Assembly (NCBI GenBank): GCA_913061285.1 | Contig: CAJXVR010000040.1 | Coordinates: forward strand, 1-33,193 | DNA from: an uncultured Verrucomicrobiota bacterium | GTDB taxonomy: Bacteria; Verrucomicrobiota; Verrucomicrobiia; Limisphaerales; AAA164-E04 | Direction of reading: 5' to 3' | DNA: 33,193 nucleotides | In this document: positions 24,501-31,365 of the stretch, piece by piece | Layout: each line of letters starts with the position of its first letter | Position numbering within the stretch: position 1 is the stretch's first letter | Notes under the pieces: generated by a model | Seen by the model: only the letters and a program-made list of their open reading frames with translations | Told to the model about the DNA's origin: nothing | Database searches by the model: none | Translations under genes and position numbers: made by a program

Positions 24501-26437
24501 GTTCCGTTCTGCTAGTCGCATGCCATCCAACGCTTTCGTTGGTTTCTTCTCTCGGAACTGATGGGGAATTGTTGCTGTGGGAATTGGGGGGGGATCGGAA
24601 AGTTTCTGTTGATCTTTCCTCCTCGATAGCATTGGGGGGAAAGCAACTGCTCTTTAGCCCTGATGGTAACGTTCTCCGTTTTGTCGGTGCTGATGGTTTC
24701 TATGAAGAACGTCTGGTTCACTCCAACGAGTATTTTAGAAGTTGGAACGAATCTCAGGATATTCTTGGTTGCGGGTCGATCCCTCATACGACGGTAGGAT
24801 ATGTGTATGGGAACGAAGCGATTCGATTCTTTGATCTACGATCGGGAGAAATTCTGGGCCAGATTGCGGCCCCAGGATTGCGGTCTTTGATCCTAAGAAA
24901 CTCTTCAAGGATCAGTCTTATCGGATCTCTTGCCAGTGGTGTTTTTAGCTGGTCCTTGTCTCTAGATTTAGAGAAGCGGAAGATCTCTGTCGGTGCTCCG
25001 TCTCCGCTTCCTATTCCTCAGGACACCTGGGGGATGGTCTTATCGAATGACCAATCGACTCTGTACGTCACGCATCGAGATCATATCCACGTCAAAGATA
25101 TCGAAGCGCATGGTCTCATGGGATTGACGCAACAGCTGATTCCATTCAACGACGGTAATCCTGACATCGTCTACCTTGATCTTGCCCATCGCTCGCTCGT
25201 TGCTTCGAGTGTCGCTGGCAGGTTTTGGCATCAGGATCTTGATGAGGAATTTTCGAGTCGGGAATGGAGAGAGCTCGATCGACTTGAATTCATCCTTGGA
25301 GTGACGGGTGATGATCGTGTTCCGTTTCGAAATGCGACGAGTGTTCTGGAGGGGACGGTAGCGTTCCAGCAGAAGGACAAAAAAATTCGCTGGCATGCAA
25401 TTCCTTCGGTGTCAAAGGCTGGTTTCGTGTTTCGTGGGGATGGAGATACCGTCCGAGTATCGCCTGAAGGCTCTGAAGCTGAGGCGATGAACTTTGTCAG
25501 TCCACTCGGAGGAGAGGTGCTTGCTGTCGAGGTTGATGATTCGTGTCGCTGGTTGGTTATTGGCACGGCTCGAAATGATGTGAGTATTTGGAACCTGGGT
25601 GCGCTGCAGGATCGACTTGAGTCCATGGGATGGCCTATTACTAACTCGTCCAATCAGTTCGAACCCGATAGTGGGAATGTTTGGTCGCTAGTGATTGAGG
25701 CAGGTGAATTCGAGCATGGAGAGAATTCAGTGCTTGAACGAATCGAATCTCTAAGTCGTCAGATTGTCGCTGGCGAGGATCGAATAAAATCGCACTTCAT
25801 CCGGGGCTTCGCCTATCAATCGCTCCGCGGTGGCGCGGCCCACGGAGTGTCTGATTTTCAGACAGCTTGCGCCCTGCCTGCGAACAAGGTTGAGGAGTAT
25901 CACTATCGAGGAATGGCGGCTTTTTACTTAGATAATTATGTGGCTGCCGTAGCGGATCTCAAGGAGGGGAAAGCCATTCTCGAGAAGGGAAATCTCAGCT
26001 ATGCCAATCAGTTTCAATTGTATTTGATCCTGTCACGCACCTTATCGCTCCTATCAGCGGCTGATCGTGACGAATCGCTCGCCTTATCGTGCGCTCAAAC
26101 CCTGGTCTCCATGAGGCCACACTCGGCCCTCGCAAACGCCGTTTTGGCCTATGCCCTGTTGCGGATCGGAGATCCATCCGGTGCGAAGCGTCTTTTAGAG
26201 GAGTATCAAGAGGCGCAAGAGAGCAGGGACTCGCCAAGTTTTTGGTACTTCTCTGTCCTTGCAAGTCTCGGATTGAATCAGCCATTGCTTGCCCGTGAGG
26301 AATTCAAACGAGCCGAGGAGTTGTGGCAGATTTCAGGGAAAGTGACTCGGGGACGAAGCCTTGTCGCGCGCCTTCGGTCTGAAGCCGTTGTCGCATTAAA
26401 AGGGTCTAGTTTGGCAGGTGATACGGTGGGGGATTGA
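21590..26437 (+). CDS. Dual-domain Ser/Thr protein kinase with beta-propeller and TPR sensor
   Basis: A 1615-residue protein from ATG 21590. Kinase 1 covers about residues 69-345: GQGGMGVVY loop, VALK lysine, IIHCDLKPSN catalytic loop (Cys in place of the usual Arg of HRD) and DFG. Kinase 2 covers about 380-640: GNGAVGQVW, FKF lysine, IIHRDIKPSN, DFG and an APE-like APELF. Both retain the Lys, catalytic Asp and DFG, so both may be active. A transmembrane segment follows at about 668-690 (GGLATLATFFVLGLLYVAYF), then WD40-like blades over about 750-1345 (GSVDSHETRVFETSTGRLVAKL, GSVYHWDPANP, GELLLWEL), then TPR-like helices at about 1400-1580. Cytoplasmic kinases joined to an external propeller/TPR sensor suit a receptor that controls the upstream sigma factor. 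The 3' end overlaps the next gene. Confidence 0.95.
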   Translation: MDSLVDWSQVCRLVEEFEQVPIDRLPERLAALESEAGLDPRVLHFVRLNFRIAHIPFEITRGTILKEKYRVEEKLGQGGMGVVYRATHLGTGRDVALKFIHPSLTNCGSEGRFQQEILTLGRLEHRGIVQVYDADQAPLGQNQSPVVFFAMEYIRGRSLLHYVREAELPPRESIELFAEICEALRYAHDRRIIHCDLKPSNILCRSDGSVVILDFGLASVGNSFLNTVVGDRSGGVDCSGTPAYMSPQRLLYGGGKHPSVEDDVYSLGVVLFEMLAGEFPFELERPHTFETIRQAVSSQQPRLLGDLDHRFKGPIENLVQKAMHPDPTERYSSATALSKAIGRLKWGADTAGAVSGTASMGAVNESWMPEAGKKIPSTSWILKSHLGNGAVGQVWKADHETLKLSRAFKFCFDPQKVRMLKREMTVFRLLQQRALPAIVRFHEVSFDDPPFYLMMDYVPGADLERWHETAQPTLDCLTLLIASVAEGLQRVHDIGIIHRDIKPSNILIEERSGEKEPLSFLADFGVGKVESDPELDRVTRWGFTETLIGSENQTLVGTQMYMAPELFRGEDASCRSDIYSLGVVLFQCLVGDFSRPITADWAESIEDPLLRDDLSRCLATSPENRFAGAAQLAEHLRGLAHRRQVLADSLLEQQRSENAAYRSGALRVGGLATLATFFVLGLLYVAYFNHSKASLASARLMRQSEKEGQRIASLKILEEATRWISPGPAFVSEAASALAVLDLELLPTRDLPDKEWHDVVYALSRDVFVSQRSDKTIAVHGLSPDEIVFQSDLDPLTRSIFLSRRGELLAVSGKNADGANFLELFRTENPNDKMAFPLEREALFVAYDSQVSQVHVSLAGGVLTTFQVPDGKVLWSIATEEPTRIVNYSKLAVSRSGALVAAGSVDSHETRVFETSTGRLVAKLYHRGPVNDLAWLPDRSELLVACEDGSVYHWDPANPREPISRRELHRGSVLLVACHPTLSLVSSLGTDGELLLWELGGDRKVSVDLSSSIALGGKQLLFSPDGNVLRFVGADGFYEERLVHSNEYFRSWNESQDILGCGSIPHTTVGYVYGNEAIRFFDLRSGEILGQIAAPGLRSLILRNSSRISLIGSLASGVFSWSLSLDLEKRKISVGAPSPLPIPQDTWGMVLSNDQSTLYVTHRDHIHVKDIEAHGLMGLTQQLIPFNDGNPDIVYLDLAHRSLVASSVAGRFWHQDLDEEFSSREWRELDRLEFILGVTGDDRVPFRNATSVLEGTVAFQQKDKKIRWHAIPSVSKAGFVFRGDGDTVRVSPEGSEAEAMNFVSPLGGEVLAVEVDDSCRWLVIGTARNDVSIWNLGALQDRLESMGWPITNSSNQFEPDSGNVWSLVIEAGEFEHGENSVLERIESLSRQIVAGEDRIKSHFIRGFAYQSLRGGAAHGVSDFQTACALPANKVEEYHYRGMAAFYLDNYVAAVADLKEGKAILEKGNLSYANQFQLYLILSRTLSLLSAADRDESLALSCAQTLVSMRPHSALANAVLAYALLRIGDPSGAKRLLEEYQEAQESRDSPSFWYFSVLASLGLNQPLLAREEFKRAEELWQISGKVTRGRSLVARLRSEAVVALKGSSLAGDTVGD

Positions 26438-26945
26438 TTCAATAATTGACATTTTTTGTCCTGAGATTATACGTCCTTGCGTGAGCTCAAGATCATCAGG
26501 AAAAAGCAATCCCTCCCGCCCTCACATTCCAATCTCATCTGACGATCAATTCCGTTGGGTCGTCTGTGAGGCGATTGAACGTGTTGAAAAGATTAACTAC
26601 TACTTAAAAACTGCTTGCAACCATGAGCTCTATAATGAACGCCTTCGTAAGGGAGCAAAACAACTCTTGGAGACCTTGGTAAGGGATCTGGCGAGTTTTG
26701 CCCGGTCAAAACCTTTTGGGCTTCACCCGGTTGAAATTGAGTTCGTTTGTGTGAAGAATGGCATTGCTGCAGACAAGGTTTTATCAATGAAGAACTTTCT
26801 GAAGGCACTGTCTGGATCGCCCGAAAATCTGCCGAGTCTGATTCGAAGCCTCATTGTTAAGATTGGAGAATCTCAGTCGGGTAAAGACTCTAGTTCCTCT
26901 TCTTCATCGGTGGTCGTTGATCCTCTTCTTCCGGGAGCAAAGTAG
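26418..26945 (+). CDS. Hypothetical protein overlapping kinase end
   Basis: A 175-residue frame beginning at GTG 26418, 20 bp inside the kinase gene, suggesting translational coupling. A GTG at 26481 would give 154 residues; neither has a good ribosome-binding site. After a Ser/Pro-rich, probably disordered N-terminus comes a helical soluble domain (QFRWVVCEAIERVEKINYYLKTACNHELYNERLRKGAKQLLETLVRDLASFA), then a Ser-rich tail (GKDSSSSSSSVVVDP). No family is recognised. The 3' end overlaps the convergent 26890 gene by 56 bp. Co-transcription with the sigma factor and kinase hints at a regulatory role, such as an adaptor or anti-sigma-like partner, but nothing in the sequence proves it. Confidence 0.6.
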   Translation: MIRWGIDSIIDIFCPEIIRPCVSSRSSGKSNPSRPHIPISSDDQFRWVVCEAIERVEKINYYLKTACNHELYNERLRKGAKQLLETLVRDLASFARSKPFGLHPVEIEFVCVKNGIAADKVLSMKNFLKALSGSPENLPSLIRSLIVKIGESQSGKDSSSSSSSVVVDPLLPGAK

Positions 26946-27564
26946 CCAGGGGTTGAGTTAGGATGTTTGGAGGAGGGGGCTCCTTTTCCTTTTTTGCTGC
27001 AAAGAGGTGCTCAGGATCCAGTTCTTTGCTCGAAATCTGGGCTGAGTGGAGTTCTTCCCAATAAAGCCCGCTTTCGTAGATAATACCGGAGTGGGAAAGG
27101 TTGAGATGGACTCCATGGTTGGGGCATCTAACGATTGGGACGACGCTGCCAACGCGTTTGATTTGCGCGTCCTTATACTCAGCATAGGTGATCGGAGCGC
27201 CCTTCCAGATATCGCGCTCGAGGGCCCCAATGCAGCGTTCATAGCTATATGAGGTCTTGGGATCGGAGTAAACGGTTCGGAGGATACCATCGGCTTCTGG
27301 GCCTCTTATGCCGAGCGATCTTGCTCTTGGGCAAATGAGAGTTTTTGGGTTGGCCAGGAATTCAGGCACCAGATCTGATAACCAGTTGGGATAGCGCTGG
27401 TAGCGTTTATAGTGGGCCTGAATTGCTTCATATAGAAATGAGAGTTGACGTCGACAGTCTTGCTTTTCACGGTCGGGCTCTGCATGAAGTGACACGGTTG
27501 CTAGAGCGAGACCAATCACGAAGAATTGCAAGTGAAGAACGATTGGTTTTCTTCTTAGGCTCAT
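26890..27564 (-). CDS. Exported hypothetical protein, PVC pseudopilin-like core
   Basis: A 224-residue protein from ATG 27564 (MSLRRKPIVLHLQFFVIGLALATVSLHAEPD signal peptide); an ATG at 27582 adds six residues. After the signal comes CRRQLSFLYEAIQAHYKRYQRYPNWLSDLVPEFLANPKTLICPRA, a layout seen in PVC proteins related to the processed domains of type II pseudopilins (helix, YPxxLSxL, CP). Late in the protein is PIVRCPNHGVHLNLSHSGIIYESGLYWEE. The C-terminal 45 residues are Lys/Glu/Pro-rich and low in complexity. It converges on the 26418 gene with a 56-bp overlap and is divergent from the GT9 gene. Its function, and whether it belongs to the R-body island, are unknown. Confidence 0.75.
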   Translation of the reverse strand: MSLRRKPIVLHLQFFVIGLALATVSLHAEPDREKQDCRRQLSFLYEAIQAHYKRYQRYPNWLSDLVPEFLANPKTLICPRARSLGIRGPEADGILRTVYSDPKTSYSYERCIGALERDIWKGAPITYAEYKDAQIKRVGSVVPIVRCPNHGVHLNLSHSGIIYESGLYWEELHSAQISSKELDPEHLFAAKKEKEPPPPNILTQPLATLLPEEEDQRPPMKKRN

Positions 27565-27642
27565 GATCAATGATGCGTCCATTGTGAAGCGGCTACGGAA
27601 CGATACTTAACTAATGGCCTAGAGACCAGGCAAAGGTTATTC

Positions 27643-28680
27643 ATGAATACCCAAGAGTTGCTGTTACGAAATCATCAGTCGCCTGGTGATGTGCTCATGT
27701 TGACGGCTGCTGTTCGGGACTTGCACCGTTGCTATCCAGGACGATTCCGGGTCGCGGTTGATACCAGCTGTCCCTTTCTCTGGGAAAATAATCCCTATCT
27801 CGTGTCGCCATCTGAGGTGCCCAATGCTCGAGTGATTCAATGTCACTATCCAATGATATCACGATCCAATCAGGAACAGGTGCACTTCTTAGAGGGGTTC
27901 ATTGAGTATCTTAATCAACAGTTGAAATTGCAGGTCGAATTAACCGAGGTTTGTGGAGACATCCACTTAGGCGCCGAAGAACGTTCGTGGCCGAGTATGC
28001 TGCAGCCATTCTCAATGTCAGCTGTCCCTTATTGGATTATCGTCGCTGGGGGTAAGTATGATTTCACAATCAAATGGTGGCATACGGATCGTTTTCAGGC
28101 AGTGGTTGAGGCGCTGAAGGATGAAGTCGTCTTTGTTCAGGTTGGAGAGTGGAGACACTACCACCCTCGGCTGGAGGGTGTCTTAGATCTCAGAGGACGG
28201 ACGCAGGGACGAGAGATTGTCAAGTTGATGCACCACGCGACGGGTGTCTTATGTCCTGTCACTTTCATGATGCATCTAGCCGCCGCCGTCGAGCCTGTGG
28301 ATGTTGAACATGGACCTCGGTCTTGTATCGCCATTGCTGGCGGGCGTGAGCCCGTGTCCTGGGAAAAATACCCCAGCCATGTCTTCTTGGATACGATTGG
28401 GAAGTTGCCGTGTTGCGCTCACGGCGGCTGTTGGCGATCTCGGTTTGAGCCGCTCGGAGATGGGGACGAGAAGGATTCAGCTGATCGCTTGTGTGTGGAT
28501 GTTGTTGATCGGTTGCCTCATTGCATGGCGATGATCGAGCCCGAGGAAGTGGTGAAGGCTATTCGGAAAACTCTGATGAGAAGCGAAAATCGAATTGCTG
28601 AGAAAGATTTGTATCGTTTGTCTGAAAAGCGAAACCGGGATCCGGTCCGCGAAGCCCTGCGCCGTGCGACTTTGTCTTGA
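27643..28680 (+). CDS. Glycosyltransferase family 9 (heptosyltransferase-like) with Cys-rich C-terminus
   Basis: A 345-residue cytoplasmic protein. The N-terminal Rossmann-like domain starts LLLRNHQSPGDVLMLTAAVRDLHRCYPGRF, the GT9 signature region. The second domain has WWHTDRFQAVVEALKDEVVFVQVG, DLRGRTQGREIVKLMHHATGVLCPVTFMMHLAAAV and IAGGREPVSWEKYP, which form the donor-binding site. A Cys cluster follows (LPCCAHGGCWRSRFEP... LCVDVV... LPHCMAM), matching a GT9 subgroup. It is reminiscent of the metal-binding finger of autotransporter heptosyltransferases. It transfers an NDP- or ADP-linked sugar to LPS or to a protein; the acceptor cannot be read from sequence. It is divergent from the exported 26890 gene and lies between the kinase and rebB-4, so protein glycosylation within the island is possible. 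Confidence 0.88.
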   Translation: MNTQELLLRNHQSPGDVLMLTAAVRDLHRCYPGRFRVAVDTSCPFLWENNPYLVSPSEVPNARVIQCHYPMISRSNQEQVHFLEGFIEYLNQQLKLQVELTEVCGDIHLGAEERSWPSMLQPFSMSAVPYWIIVAGGKYDFTIKWWHTDRFQAVVEALKDEVVFVQVGEWRHYHPRLEGVLDLRGRTQGREIVKLMHHATGVLCPVTFMMHLAAAVEPVDVEHGPRSCIAIAGGREPVSWEKYPSHVFLDTIGKLPCCAHGGCWRSRFEPLGDGDEKDSADRLCVDVVDRLPHCMAMIEPEEVVKAIRKTLMRSENRIAEKDLYRLSEKRNRDPVREALRRATLS

Positions 28681-28684
28681 GTGA

Positions 28685-28719
28685 GGAGGGAATGGAGGGC
28701 GATGGCCTCGATTCCCTCC
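28685..28719. terminator. Hairpin between convergent genes, possible bidirectional terminator
   Basis: A perfect 9-bp stem, GGAGGGAAT with ATTCCCTCC (28685-28693 and 28711-28719), in the 50-bp gap between the GT9 stop and the stop of the convergent 98-residue gene. There is no T-tract in either direction, so function is uncertain. Confidence 0.5.
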
Positions 28720-28730
28720 CCGCGGGGCGT

Positions 28731-29027
28731 TTAGTCGACGGTGATACTTATCTGGTCGCTCTCGATTGAGCCGCTGACTTTTTGACTGATATTGATCTTG
28801 TCGTTCCGGCGGCAGCTGAATCCTTCTTGAAGGTCGATATCGGTGAATCTGAAACTACCGTCGATAGCAGCTGTTTTTTCGTCTTGTTTGCCATTCTTAT
28901 CTTCAACAGTGACCCTTGCTTCTCCCTTAACTGCCCCTGCTTTTCCTTGGATGACCGGGCCTCCGGTCGAGATGGTTCCTTGTTCGGCAAAAATTTTTGA
29001 TTCGATGGGCTTTGGACTTTGTTCCAT
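28731..29027 (-). CDS. 98-residue hypothetical protein, beta-rich, divergent from rebB-4
   Basis: A 98-residue protein with no signal peptide (MEQSPKPIESKIFAEQGTISTGGPVIQGKAG). From about residue 35 it reads like a small Ig-like or carboxypeptidase-regulatory-like beta domain: VKGEARVTVEDKNGKQDEKTAAIDGSFRFTDIDLQ...RRNDKINISQKVSGSIESDQISITVD, with the DGSFxFTDxDL strand-turn typical of such folds. Shine-Dalgarno-like GAAAGAAA precedes the ATG. The two-block reb promoter element (copy 4, 29167-29197) lies about 140 bp upstream, so it is probably expressed with the R-body genes. It could be a scaffold, adhesin-like or cargo component. No named family is recognised. Confidence 0.7.
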   Translation of the reverse strand: MEQSPKPIESKIFAEQGTISTGGPVIQGKAGAVKGEARVTVEDKNGKQDEKTAAIDGSFRFTDIDLQEGFSCRRNDKINISQKVSGSIESDQISITVD

Positions 29028-29166
29028 GGTTGGTTTCTTTCTTTTCAGTTTATTCGCTGTGATTGGGAGTCCCAGCGAGGCTTGTGTCTGCGAATCGGTC
29101 TTGGTGCTTTGATTCCCTCCGCCCTAGGTTGACTTTGCCGAAGGGAGATCGATTCGCTCCCATATC

Positions 29167-29197
29167 TACCTGGCGGACTATTTGCGGCGGGGGGACA
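29167..29197 (-). promoter_or_regulatory. reb-type two-block promoter element, copy 4
   Basis: The minus strand reads TGTCCCC, N15, CGCCAGGTA, then GATAT. It differs from copies 1 and 2 by one base in the first block, with identical spacing. It points toward the 98-residue gene (start 29027). It shares the 344-bp intergenic region with copy 2, which points the other way. Confidence 0.72.
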
Positions 29198-29276
29198 GCG
29201 CATGCAAAATAATCGTTCCGTTTCATCGATATGCCGGGATTCGGGCAATGGAACATCGGTGGGGTATCAATTGACG

Positions 29277-29307
29277 TGACCCCATAAGAATCATTCTGCG
29301 CCAGGTA
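29277..29307 (+). promoter_or_regulatory. reb-type two-block promoter element, copy 2
   Basis: TGACCCC (29277-29283), N15, CGCCAGGTA (29299-29307), followed by TCATT. It is identical to copy 1 in both blocks and in spacing while the N15 differs, which argues for functional conservation rather than simple duplication. It lies 64 bp upstream of rebB-4. Confidence 0.8.
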
Positions 29308-29371
29308 TCATTGGTCGGGCTTGTTTCTTGACCGCCGTCAGACTCGCGAATCAATCGAAAATAGAATCAAT

Positions 29372-29638
29372 ATGCCAAGTGAACCGAATAGCCAAATTAA
29401 GGATGCTGTTACAGCGACGAATGTTTCAATCTGCGCCAATACACCGGCCCAGGCCATGGGGAATCTCTATCAGAGTGTTGCCCATTCGGCGGGACTAGCC
29501 GCGGGAAATGCCGTCATCGGCCAACAGCAGGCGAATGTCATTCATCAGGCCTGTACCACGCTCGGAACGACGATGCTCTATTCCCTTGGGGCAGCGGCAG
29601 GGGGGATGGCAGCCAATAATGCTGGGGTTAAGAAATGA
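29372..29638 (+). CDS. rebB: RebB-family R-body structural protein (rebB-4)
   Basis: An 88-residue protein starting at ATG 29372 (MPSEPNSQIKDAVTATNVSICANTPAQAMGNLYQSVAHSAGLAAGNAVIGQQQANVIHQACTTLGTTMLYSLGAAAGGMAANNAGVKK). The frame is open to 29321, but family members start here. It has a full RebB core with a Gly/Ala-rich C-terminus and lacks the acidic tail of rebB-1. It lies 8.5 kb from the other reb genes, on the opposite strand, but carries the same promoter element as rebB-1. It is likely a second major ribbon subunit; two different subunits would fit Caedibacter, where RebA and RebB are both needed. Confidence 0.93.
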   Translation: MPSEPNSQIKDAVTATNVSICANTPAQAMGNLYQSVAHSAGLAAGNAVIGQQQANVIHQACTTLGTTMLYSLGAAAGGMAANNAGVKK

Positions 29639-29661
29639 TCATTTCCTGGGGGAAGTGACTG

Positions 29662-29681
29662 AGAGCCCGGTCTCCGGCTCT
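29662..29681 (+). terminator. Possible weak terminator after rebB-4
   Basis: Stem AGAGCC with GGCTCT around an 8-base loop (CGGTCTCC), followed by AGATTT. It is short and only mildly T-rich downstream. Confidence 0.3.
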
Positions 29682-29767
29682 AGATTTGCCTGATCGACCG
29701 GGAGGCGCTCCGTATCGTGCCCCTTCGTTTTGTTGTCATGGCTGTATTCGTTCGGTAGGGTGATCCT

Positions 29768-31066
29768 ATGAACCGGAGACATTTTATTGGAAGCCTTGCT
29801 TCAGCTGGGGCGGCGCCAGCCTTTGCTACAGCCGCCGAAAACGAGGGAAGTTCCGGATCGGAAAAGAACTCATTGAAGGTTCTCAGTCCTCCGGTGGTTC
29901 AGAACCCGACTGAATCGTCCTTTTCTGTCTCATGGATGGTGAGTGGGACGGCAAGCGGCTGGGTAGAATGGGGGACGAGTGAGGCGCTCGGTCAGGTATC
30001 ACGCCCTGCGCATCACGGTTTGATGGGCTTGAGTCAATATGCGCTCGCAGCTCGCGTCAGCGGTATTCCTAAGGATGCGGAGATCTTCTATCGTGTTGTT
30101 ACCGTGCCGATTCATTACAAGAGTGCGTATTCGATCGAACGCGGTGTGCCCCTTGTTGGTGAGATCCGGCGACTTCGGCTTCCGTGCGCGGATGCAGCTT
30201 CTTGCTCGATGGTCGTGGTGAATGACACCCACGACCGCAACGAGACCATCGCGGCTCTCTCCCAACGAGTGGCAGATCTCGATCCAGATGCCTTGCTCTG
30301 GAACGGTGATGCAGCGAATACCTTTGATGATCCAGTGCAAGTGGCTCGCATCTGCCTGACACCTGGCCAGGATCCGCAGCATGCAGCGGCGGGAGGCTGG
30401 GCCTCGACCCGACCACTTTTCTTCACCTTAGGAAATCATGATGCTCGCGGGCAAAGTGCGCGTATGCTACCAGAGGTTTTGACGCCCTGGCCCTTGACTG
30501 CGGGCGACCCCGATGGTTTGGCTCCAACGCCTCAGGGTGCAGGACGTTATTGTTTTACCAAGCGCATGGGCCCTCTGGCGATCGTCTGCTTGGATACAGG
30601 GGAGGATAAACCGGATTCTCGGGATGTCTGGGGAGGCATGGCCGCATATGAACCCTACCGGGAATCCCAGAAAGAATGGTTGATCAAGGCGCTTCAAGCA
30701 CCAGAGATCGCGAAGGCGCCTTATCTCCTCACATTTTGTCATATTCCTTTGAGGGGACGCCCCGGTGATAATGATGGGATGGGAGAGACCGGATATGCTG
30801 GGTTTTCCGGCTTTGGGCAACAGCTTTGGATGCAAACGCTCGTCGACGCCGGCTGTCAAATGATTCTAAGTGGACACACCCACCGGTCTCGAATCGATGA
30901 GCCCTCTGATGCGTTTCCGCTTTATCAGGTGGTTGGTGGCGGCCCTCAACTGGATCGTGCTCGCTTGATCCGGATTCATGCGGAACGACATGAATTACAG
31001 GTCATCATTGAGGATGTTCAAGGTCAAGAACGGGAGCGAGTGATGCTCTATCCTCGAACGGTCTAG
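29768..31066 (+). CDS. Tat-exported metallophosphoesterase (purple acid phosphatase-like)
   Basis: A 432-residue protein with a twin-arginine signal (MNRRHFIGSLASAGAAPAFATAAEN). Residues about 40-115 form a fibronectin-III-like domain (VVQNPTESSFSVSWMVSGTASGWVEWG ... IFYRVV), as in purple acid phosphatases. The calcineurin-like catalytic domain then shows the five metal motifs: NDTHD (about residue 152), WNGDAAN (about 179), LGNHDARG (about 221), FCHIP (about 323) and SGHTHRS (about 368). It should hydrolyse phosphomonoesters or diesters in the periplasm or outside the cell. It begins 129 bp after rebB-4 on the same strand, with a possible weak hairpin between. It looks like an ordinary phosphorus-scavenging or catabolic gene rather than part of the R-body system. 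Confidence 0.93.
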   Translation: MNRRHFIGSLASAGAAPAFATAAENEGSSGSEKNSLKVLSPPVVQNPTESSFSVSWMVSGTASGWVEWGTSEALGQVSRPAHHGLMGLSQYALAARVSGIPKDAEIFYRVVTVPIHYKSAYSIERGVPLVGEIRRLRLPCADAASCSMVVVNDTHDRNETIAALSQRVADLDPDALLWNGDAANTFDDPVQVARICLTPGQDPQHAAAGGWASTRPLFFTLGNHDARGQSARMLPEVLTPWPLTAGDPDGLAPTPQGAGRYCFTKRMGPLAIVCLDTGEDKPDSRDVWGGMAAYEPYRESQKEWLIKALQAPEIAKAPYLLTFCHIPLRGRPGDNDGMGETGYAGFSGFGQQLWMQTLVDAGCQMILSGHTHRSRIDEPSDAFPLYQVVGGGPQLDRARLIRIHAERHELQVIIEDVQGQERERVMLYPRTV

Positions 31067-31129
31067 TATTTCCGGTAATTGGCTCGAGGCTTCCCATGCG
31101 CGTGCCTTTTTTCGATGGGAGGCGATGCT

Positions 31130-31156
31130 GCGGCTCTGTCGGAGGATCAGAGCCGC
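31130..31156 (+). terminator. Intrinsic terminator after metallophosphoesterase gene
   Basis: A perfect 9-bp stem, GCGGCTCTG with CAGAGCCGC, around a 9-base loop, followed by GACTTTCGTTTG. It lies 64 bp past the stop. The rest of 31067-31365 shows no gene. Confidence 0.7.
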
Positions 31157-31365
31157 GACTTTCGTTTGTCATCGTCGGCTTCGAGCCTGCCTTCTCTGGC
31201 GAGGGTTTGTGATGATTCGCCTCTATTAGCCCTTCATTCTCGGATCGAGAATTCGATCTCATCGCTACTAAAGTAACTTTTTTTGGCAGAGTTTCTCACT
31301 CGTTTTCGCACTACCTATTGAACGCCGATTAAGACTCCGTTTTTTTGCAGGAGTCGGAGATCGGA

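Noticed and set aside
29768..31066. Metallophosphoesterase as a member of the R-body operon because it follows rebB-4 closely
   Set aside because: It is a Tat-exported catabolic-type enzyme with its own terminator. A possible weak hairpin separates it from rebB-4, and there is no functional link beyond proximity.
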